49,999 nucleotides of DNA. Origin: Hondaea fermentalgiana. Its lineage: Eukaryota; Sar; Bigyra; Thraustochytrida; Thraustochytriidae. Position numbers and translations under genes: made by a program. Shown piece by piece: positions 44,643-49,999 of the stretch. Under the pieces are notes generated by a model. It searched no databases. It was not told the origin of the DNA and was given only the letters and a program-made list of their open reading frames with translations. The stretch is from NCBI GenBank assembly GCA_014084085.1, contig NPFB01000193.1:1-49999 (forward strand), read 5' to 3'. Position 1 is the first letter of the stretch; each line of letters begins with the position of its first letter.

Positions 44643-46826
44643 TCATCGAACCTTGAGTTTGCCAGAATTTTGACGCGCTTCGTGGAAAGCAATGCTGTCA
44701 AGGTCGATGCCATAGCGCGGATTACTCTCGACACGCACGATGCTTCGACGTTTGCGGAAAAGACCTTTGCCATCTTGGTCAGCAGGGTTCGCGCCGTCAT
44801 CGTCCTCATCGTTGTGGTAGTCATCCTCGACGTCGCCACCATACTCGTAGCCCTCAAAGTCATGTTCCCGATCCCCCATGTAGTTTTCGAGATGAGCGCT
44901 GCTCGAGCTGCGAGCCTCCTCGAAGCCCTCATCATCTGCAGTTCCAAGCTGTTTCACCAAAGCGCTACGAACGCTGCCGACGGATCCGAGGTCCGAGTCC
45001 ATCGAGTCCAGCGAGTCCATCGAGTTCTGCCGGTGGTGATGCAGGGATTGGCGAAGGTTTGCGAGATTGTCCGAGCTGTCAAGACGCACGCGGTGCACGA
45101 CGTGCAATTTGAATTGACTCGCTTTCAGCACCGAGTAGTAGCTGCCAAACCAAAAGACAAAGCAAGCAAAAGCCGTAATCTCAAAACTGGCGGCGATCTT
45201 CTTGTAAAATCGGCCCACCTCCTTCGGTGGTCTCTCCACGAGCACATACGTCATCGGTCCCAGGAAACCCATGACGGACACAATGAGAAGCACAGAGATG
45301 AGAAGGCGTGCCTTTCGCGTCATGGGCATCGAGAGGCTGAATCGCAAATCAAGCAATGTCTCCATCACCACGTGAATCATGCCAAAGACGAAAAAGAGCG
45401 CCGCAAAGGTATTGTGCGCGGCGGCGTGGGCATTGTGCTGAAAGGCTGCGACCCCATTGCCGCAAAAAGTGGACAAGAGCCCAAACGCGGTGGCGATGCG
45501 ATGGGTTCGCATCCAGTTGCGCCCGCGCAGCTGTTTTTTGACGAGCTTGTGTTTGACGAAAATGATCACCGAAAGCATGGACAGCGTCGTCGTGAGACCC
45601 AGGGTCCCAATGTTGGAAGCCGGCGCGACATCGAGGCTGGCGCTAATGAAGAACCCCTTTTCGTCAAAGATAGTCATGCTCATCTCATCGTCAATGTAAA
45701 TGGTGCTGGAAATGTAGTACGTGATGGCCAGCGTGACGAGCGGCAAGATTACCCCTGCCATGAGAAAAGACGCTGGACGCATCTGGTTCTCCATGTCAAT
45801 GTGCCGAGTCAGCCTCGTGAGCATTTTAGATCGCGCCTCGACGCGTGCCAGCTTTTCTTGTTGCCGCTGGGCGTGGAGCTGCGTGCGTTGGTCGAGAATA
45901 AAATCGTGAAAAACGCTGCTCGATACCATGGTACGCGAGGCGAGCATTTCGGCAGCAGCCTCCAGTTTAGCGATCGTTTCGCATTCTGCGCTGCACTCGC
46001 TCTGGAGCTTGCGGAGCAACGGCTTGTAAGAGAGAACCATTTCGGGCGCCGCGGAGGCGTCCTCTTCTCTCTTTTCATCTCCCTTCGAGCTTGCGACATT
46101 GGATGACCCGTGTCCTCGCATCTCTTCCTCGCCCTCGTCCTCGCTGCTGCTGCTGCTGTACGAGTCAATGCCGGGCTTGTGCGTGCCGTGCGTGCCGTCT
46201 CCATTCGGCGAGTCGCTCGAGCCGATTGTGTACACGCGCCTGCGCAGCATGTGCTTGGCACAGTGTTCGCCGCATGGCGCAGACTCGACGTCGACCACAG
46301 AGAGAACGCGTTTTTTGAACTTTTTGATGGCCTTTTCCATGGCCATGTCATTGACGACGACAAAGCGCCGCAGCGCCTCGAGCGTGTCAAGAAAGACCGC
46401 AAAGCGCGCCAGCAAGTTGACCTCCTTGCACCCCGGGTATAGATTTGGTTCGCCCTTGACGCGGAGCTCGTTGAGAAGCTCCAGCACGTTGGGTTGGATA
46501 TTGTTGTAGAACGAGACTTGCAGGCCATGCACTGTCGAGCTCAGGAAACCGCGCACGTGAGCAACGTCTTCGAGCATGATGGAAGAGAAAAGGCTCCATC
46601 GCTTGCACAGCGTGCAGTTCATTTCGGCATCCTGCAAGCCTCGCAGGAGCTTCTTCTTTTTCTTGCGCGGGAATACCATGAGCGCCTCTTCGAGAAGTCG
46701 CGAGTCGGCATCTTTGCCCAGCAACGAGAGCACCTTGATCATCTTCTTCAGTGCGCGGTATCGCACATAGTGCTCCTCCCACCGAGGCTCTGCGAGGTCA
46801 TCTTCGAGCCTCTTCCCGAACTTCAT
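44643..46826 (-). CDS. SPX domain-Frag1/DRAM/Sfk1-type membrane protein fusion
   Basis: 727 aa. It opens MKFGKRL, the classic start of SPX domains, which sense inositol pyrophosphates and so phosphate status. SPX spans about 1-175, with the YRALKKMIKV helix and the lysine cluster AIKKFKKR at about 166-173 that forms the ligand surface. A Ser/acidic linker and a helix follow. Six membrane helices lie at about 352-372, 404-424, 440-462, 472-492, 505-528 and 546-568. Their sequence matches the Frag1/DRAM/Sfk1 family: SNIGTLGLTTTLSMLSVIIF, then FCGNGVAAFQHNAH, then SFEITAFACFVFWFGSYYSV. Members include DRAM autophagy proteins, Sfk1 and the GPI-lipid remodeller PGAP2. The acidic C-terminal tail is disordered. 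SPX is usually joined to EXS, VTC, MFS or RING domains, so this partner is unusual. The start is fixed by MKFGK; the upstream open frame is Arg-rich filler. Confidence 0.87.
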   Translation of the reverse strand: MKFGKRLEDDLAEPRWEEHYVRYRALKKMIKVLSLLGKDADSRLLEEALMVFPRKKKKKLLRGLQDAEMNCTLCKRWSLFSSIMLEDVAHVRGFLSSTVHGLQVSFYNNIQPNVLELLNELRVKGEPNLYPGCKEVNLLARFAVFLDTLEALRRFVVVNDMAMEKAIKKFKKRVLSVVDVESAPCGEHCAKHMLRRRVYTIGSSDSPNGDGTHGTHKPGIDSYSSSSSEDEGEEEMRGHGSSNVASSKGDEKREEDASAAPEMVLSYKPLLRKLQSECSAECETIAKLEAAAEMLASRTMVSSSVFHDFILDQRTQLHAQRQQEKLARVEARSKMLTRLTRHIDMENQMRPASFLMAGVILPLVTLAITYYISSTIYIDDEMSMTIFDEKGFFISASLDVAPASNIGTLGLTTTLSMLSVIIFVKHKLVKKQLRGRNWMRTHRIATAFGLLSTFCGNGVAAFQHNAHAAAHNTFAALFFVFGMIHVVMETLLDLRFSLSMPMTRKARLLISVLLIVSVMGFLGPMTYVLVERPPKEVGRFYKKIAASFEITAFACFVFWFGSYYSVLKASQFKLHVVHRVRLDSSDNLANLRQSLHHHRQNSMDSLDSMDSDLGSVGSVRSALVKQLGTADDEGFEEARSSSSAHLENYMGDREHDFEGYEYGGDVEDDYHNDEDDDGANPADQDGKGLFRKRRSIVRVESNPRYGIDLDSIAFHEARQNSGKLKVR

Positions 46827-47675
46827 GCTGTCGTCCCTGAGGCTCGCCTCGCCTCGCGACTTTCGAACACGCCGCGGGCAACGAACTCGCCCGCTTCGCT
46901 TCCGTTCGCGCTCCCGCTGAGCAGAGCGTGCACGAGTGCCAGGTAGACACAGCGAGCGAGCGCGCGAGCGTGCTCTGCGCTCTGCGCGCGGCCTCTCCGG
47001 ACTTGTTGCAGAGCTGCTGGCCGCAGGCTGCGCTCCTCGTGAGCGTCCGCGCACCCAGGCTGCTCGCTCGCTCGCTCGCTTGGGCCGCGTCGACCTCGAC
47101 CTCGCCCTGGTCGCCTCGCCCGGCGCCGCGCGCGCGCGCTGCCCGCTTGCCTGCCCGCCCGGGCTCCCGCGTCCGCGCTTGCTTGCTTGCTTGCTCGCGC
47201 GCTCGCGCGCTCGCAACTCCGGCGAGGATTGGCGATTTGCTTTTTTGTCTCGATCAATGTCTCCGACTCGGAGTCCTCCTTCGAGTGGGTGCGTGGCTTT
47301 TTTCTTCTTGGCTTCTTCTTTGCCATCTTCACTTCAAGTTGTGTACAAAAGTGGGACTTGCAGTTCCTTCCAGGACCACGTCACCGCGCACAAGCGGCCG
47401 CACCATGGCCAGACAGAAAGAAAGTCAACCCAAACTAGTCACCGTGCGGATCGGGCGCGCCCTACGAGTAGAAGTGCGTTGTGTGGCGACGAGAATGCGG
47501 CTGGTTGTAAAGCTGAGCTGCGAGGAGCACACACCAAAGCGAGCAACAACAGAAAAAAAAGAAAAGGAAAAAAAAAAAAGGATCTCGAGTCGATCGATAC
47601 ACGCCGTCGAGCATGCGACCAAAATCAGTAAAAGAAAAAAGCTCAACAACGTTTCCTATTTTGGTGGAGTGCGTA
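46827..47675. other. Intergenic region between two minus-strand genes
   Basis: Upstream of the SPX fusion and downstream of the ROCO gene. GCTC/GCTT repeats lie near 47062-47080 and 47180-47212, and an A-rich run lies near 47551-47580. Long open frames on both strands are Arg/Ala-rich composition artefacts. Confidence 0.45.
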
Positions 47676-49999
47676 CTACGCATTCTTGATGCGCGCAATG
47701 AGTTCTTCGTAAAAGGCCTTGGCCAAGTACAAACGACGCTGAAAAGGCATGGACTCCTTCTCCTTGAAAAGATGCTTGGCCGATGCCGGAGCAGCATTAA
47801 TGTAAGCGGAGAAATTGGCGAACCCCGGACGATTCGGATCACTCTCGTGCACAACCAAAATAGGTTTCCCCTCTTCTAGTGCCGTTTCGAGTTCCATGCG
47901 AACGGCGCCCTCGAACACCGTTTTGGAAAGGAAGAGCACATAGCACTTGGACTCGCGGATGCCTCGCTTCATTGCATCCTCTGCGAGGTTGCCCTCGGTC
48001 TCCTGGTCAATCCAGACATGAAGTCCACGCTTGCGAAGCTTCTCCGCCATGAGGTTGCAGGCGTCCCCTGCATCATACTGGCGATGACTCAGGAAAACAT
48101 GGTACTCGAGCCCAGCAGCAAGCGGAATATTCTCCTTTTCCACAGCACCCGTGTCCACCTCATCTTCCGTCAATGAGCCGTCCTCAAAAAAGGGAGCAAA
48201 CTCTGGAACTTTGGCATTTCTCGTTCCCACAGACATGACCAGGCGTTTCCCGGCCTCGCGCGCCTCGACCATGTCGTTATACCTGACCAGCACGGAGTCG
48301 TCTGAAGGGGACTGCAACAGGAGCTCCCAGGGTAAGTCTCGAAACATGGCATCGCGCGCCCCACGAAAGATACTCACTAGCGTCTTGAGCGATGCTGCCG
48401 GTTTGTGCGCGTCTCGTGCCATGCGAACCCATATCTTGTTGCCGTCCTCCACGAGCGCAAATACCGAGAGATCGAAGCGAACAATCGCTCGATCCCCGGC
48501 GAGCTGAGGTGCGCCCTTGCCCTTGTTCACATCTCCGCTGTACTGCGCACAAAGGGAGAGTATTCTCGCAAAGACACCGTTTGGTAGAAAAAACTCGGAA
48601 AAGTCAAGAATGCAGGTCAGACCGGTGTCCATATCGGCAATATCTACGTCGAGACGAGAGTCTGTCGAGTTCTTGAGTAAACTGCTCACGAGGTACAGTG
48701 GCTCGTCTTGGCGCTGTCTCGGCAGCGATCTCTCCGGAAAGTTCCAGTTCGACAAGAGCGTGGCGCCGCGCATGAACTCCACAAGGTAGTCGACTTCTTC
48801 GTCATTCCACAAGTATTGGAGCAGAGCACGTGAAGCAATACCTTTATCGCGCAAAAGCGCAAAGTCATCCTCGAGCTCGAGGTCGAAAAGTCTCTCGTCA
48901 AAGTAGATATCGTTGGCATGGATTTCGTCCGCGATCACCCGCGCCAATTTGTCCAAGAGCCATTGCGGGTTCAGCACGACCTTGTCGTGCAAGGTGTCGG
49001 TGGCGCGCAGATGAACGAGCATGCCGAGTTCGTGAAAAAACTTGAGAAGCTCGTCTGTCTGGTCGCCAGCGTGATACTTGTCTGCCAGTTCCTGCACCGT
49101 TGCAAAGGGCACGTGATTGTAGTCGAGCTTTAACAGGTCGTCGATGACCTTGAGCCAGCGCAGCGAGATCTTTTGCGAGACGGACTCGAGCTTTGACGCG
49201 GACTTTTCGACGGCACGACGCAGTTCGATGGCACGGTCTGCCGCAGGACTCATGTTATCGATCGGGAAAAAGCTCAGTGTTTGCTCTTGATTTTTGATGA
49301 GTTTGACTCCGCGCAGCGCTTTCAGATCATTCCGCAAAGTCGTTTCCACTGCCTGCAGATTGCCCTGGTTGGAGACTTGGTCGTAGTGCGTTCCAACCAA
49401 AAGGATAGGGGCCTTGGGCGCGTGCAGCTTGACCGAGTTGAGCCAAAAGGATAGATACTTCAAAGCTTGCTCTTGCTTGGTGAGGAGTTCTTGCATGTCA
49501 AAGACGAGCATGAAGATGCCGCCCTCGCGCGTGAGGAAAATGTGGTGCATCGCGTAAAAGACCTCCTGACCCGCATAGTCCCAGATCGTAAAGTAGATCT
49601 TCTGGCCCGACTGTGTCTTGCCGGCCATGTTCCCGATCTCCTCAATGTCGAAGCGCCGCGCCACCTCGGCCTCAGGCACCAAATCCACCTGCACCTCTGC
49701 AACGAAGGGTTGCGTCGCAGCAGAAGAATGTTGGCGGACGGCACTTGAAAGGCCACGGGACACGGGTCTGGGCAGCGATTGCCGCTTCTTGCTCGCCGTT
49801 TGCTCCTGCACGGCCATGCGCAGCGCCGCCACGCGATACGCCTGGCGTTCAAATCCGCTGTCGAGATTCTTGATCTCCTCCCAGGACTCTGCATCGGTGC
49901 GCTTGAGCTTGACGCCCACCGTCGAGAGGTGCTCCGCCACGGGCGCCATGCCCAGCAGCGAGCGCACCACGGACGTCTTGCCGGCAGCGCCCTGGCCGA
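47676..49999 (-). CDS. ROC-COR GTPase with C-terminal TIR domain (ROCO family), 5' partial
   Basis: At least 773 residues; the gene runs off the right edge, so the N-terminal part (often leucine-rich or other repeats) is missing. The visible sequence begins in the P-loop GQGAAGKTS. The ROC domain continues with G3 DYAGQE (about 140-145) and G4 GTHYDQ (about 202-207). A COR region follows at about 280-480 (VVLNPQWLLDKLARVI is typical), then a linker domain. A TIR domain at about 635-750 begins YHVFLSHRQYDAGDACNLMA and includes FLSKTVFEGAVRMELETALE. ROCO proteins are large regulatory GTPases. TIR domains signal by assembly or by NAD+ cleavage, and the Glu in RMELE may be the catalytic one. ROC-COR-TIR proteins resemble STAND-type innate sensors, which is an inference. 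It is intact to the edge. Confidence 0.88.
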   Translation of the reverse strand, partial: GQGAAGKTSVVRSLLGMAPVAEHLSTVGVKLKRTDAESWEEIKNLDSGFERQAYRVAALRMAVQEQTASKKRQSLPRPVSRGLSSAVRQHSSAATQPFVAEVQVDLVPEAEVARRFDIEEIGNMAGKTQSGQKIYFTIWDYAGQEVFYAMHHIFLTREGGIFMLVFDMQELLTKQEQALKYLSFWLNSVKLHAPKAPILLVGTHYDQVSNQGNLQAVETTLRNDLKALRGVKLIKNQEQTLSFFPIDNMSPAADRAIELRRAVEKSASKLESVSQKISLRWLKVIDDLLKLDYNHVPFATVQELADKYHAGDQTDELLKFFHELGMLVHLRATDTLHDKVVLNPQWLLDKLARVIADEIHANDIYFDERLFDLELEDDFALLRDKGIASRALLQYLWNDEEVDYLVEFMRGATLLSNWNFPERSLPRQRQDEPLYLVSSLLKNSTDSRLDVDIADMDTGLTCILDFSEFFLPNGVFARILSLCAQYSGDVNKGKGAPQLAGDRAIVRFDLSVFALVEDGNKIWVRMARDAHKPAASLKTLVSIFRGARDAMFRDLPWELLLQSPSDDSVLVRYNDMVEAREAGKRLVMSVGTRNAKVPEFAPFFEDGSLTEDEVDTGAVEKENIPLAAGLEYHVFLSHRQYDAGDACNLMAEKLRKRGLHVWIDQETEGNLAEDAMKRGIRESKCYVLFLSKTVFEGAVRMELETALEEGKPILVVHESDPNRPGFANFSAYINAAPASAKHLFKEKESMPFQRRLYLAKAFYEELIARIKNA

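Noticed and set aside
44670..46106. Plus-strand open frame (478 codons) antisense to the SPX fusion
   Set aside because: It lies wholly opposite a gene with clear SPX and membrane domains and shows no domain of its own.
46827..47216. 130-residue Arg-rich N-terminal extension of the SPX fusion
   Set aside because: SPX domains begin at MKFGK. The upstream frame is GC-rich filler and starts in simple repeats.
1..49999. tRNA, rRNA and snRNA genes
   Set aside because: I looked for cloverleaf-like A and B box patterns and conserved rRNA segments by eye and saw none. A covariance-model scan would be decisive.

Overview
The window is nuclear DNA from a GC-rich, intron-poor eukaryote. The genes are tightly packed on both strands, most CDSs are uninterrupted, and the products are plainly eukaryotic: Hop/Sti1, a PRP22-type DEAH splicing helicase, a tubulin-tyrosine-ligase-family enzyme, an SPX protein, a VRK/CK1-type kinase, a GT34 glycosyltransferase and a ROCO GTPase. 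The style (high GC, long simple repeats in leaders, large multidomain fusions, few short GT-AG introns) best fits a thraustochytrid-like stramenopile (Labyrinthulomycetes). That placement is an inference from style and has not been tested by any search. Two 100-base runs of N (17981-18080 and 29628-29727) are assembly gaps, and one of them removes the 5' end of a gene.

Layout. 1-5.6 kb: Hop/Sti1 co-chaperone (+), a TTL-family ligase (+) and a GT34 glycosyltransferase (-). 5.9-10.7 kb: three diverged copies of a small, unrecognised single-pass membrane protein family, one on - and two on +, separated by long GC-rich spacers. 11.3-16.4 kb: PRP22/DHX8 helicase (-), a 73-aa single-pass protein (+) and an ankyrin protein (-). 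16.8-22.5 kb: a kinesin-light-chain-like TPR protein (-, 5' end near or in a gap), a spliced EFM7/NNMT-like methyltransferase (+) and a protein with ten small Cys/His repeats (-). 23.3-29.5 kb: a coiled-coil protein (+) and a large membrane protein that joins an ADYAE/peptidase-G2-like segment to several TM helices (+). 29.6-29.8 kb: a small transposon-like element with TTAT target duplications spanning the second gap. 30-33.7 kb: a spliced double-ubiquitin-like/BAG-like protein (-) and a WW-WW-J-PH protein (-). 35-41.5 kb: a protein with four cyclic-nucleotide-binding-like domains (+), a VRK/CK1-like kinase that appears to gain a tail anchor by splicing (+) and a tandem thioredoxin-fold GST-like protein (-). 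43.2-50 kb: a degenerate J-PH protein with a polyglutamine insert (+), an SPX-Frag1/DRAM fusion (-) and a ROC-COR-TIR protein (-) running off the right edge.

There is no operon logic here, but some themes recur. Hsp70/Hsp90 co-chaperone-type domains appear in four genes (Hop, BAG-like, two J-PH proteins). Three short introns can be modelled, and all share an ACTGAC branch-site-like element. The best candidates for undescribed biology are the SPX-Frag1/DRAM fusion, the membrane-tethered ADYAE protein, the three-copy small-protein family, the J-PH pair and the kinase tail-anchor exon.
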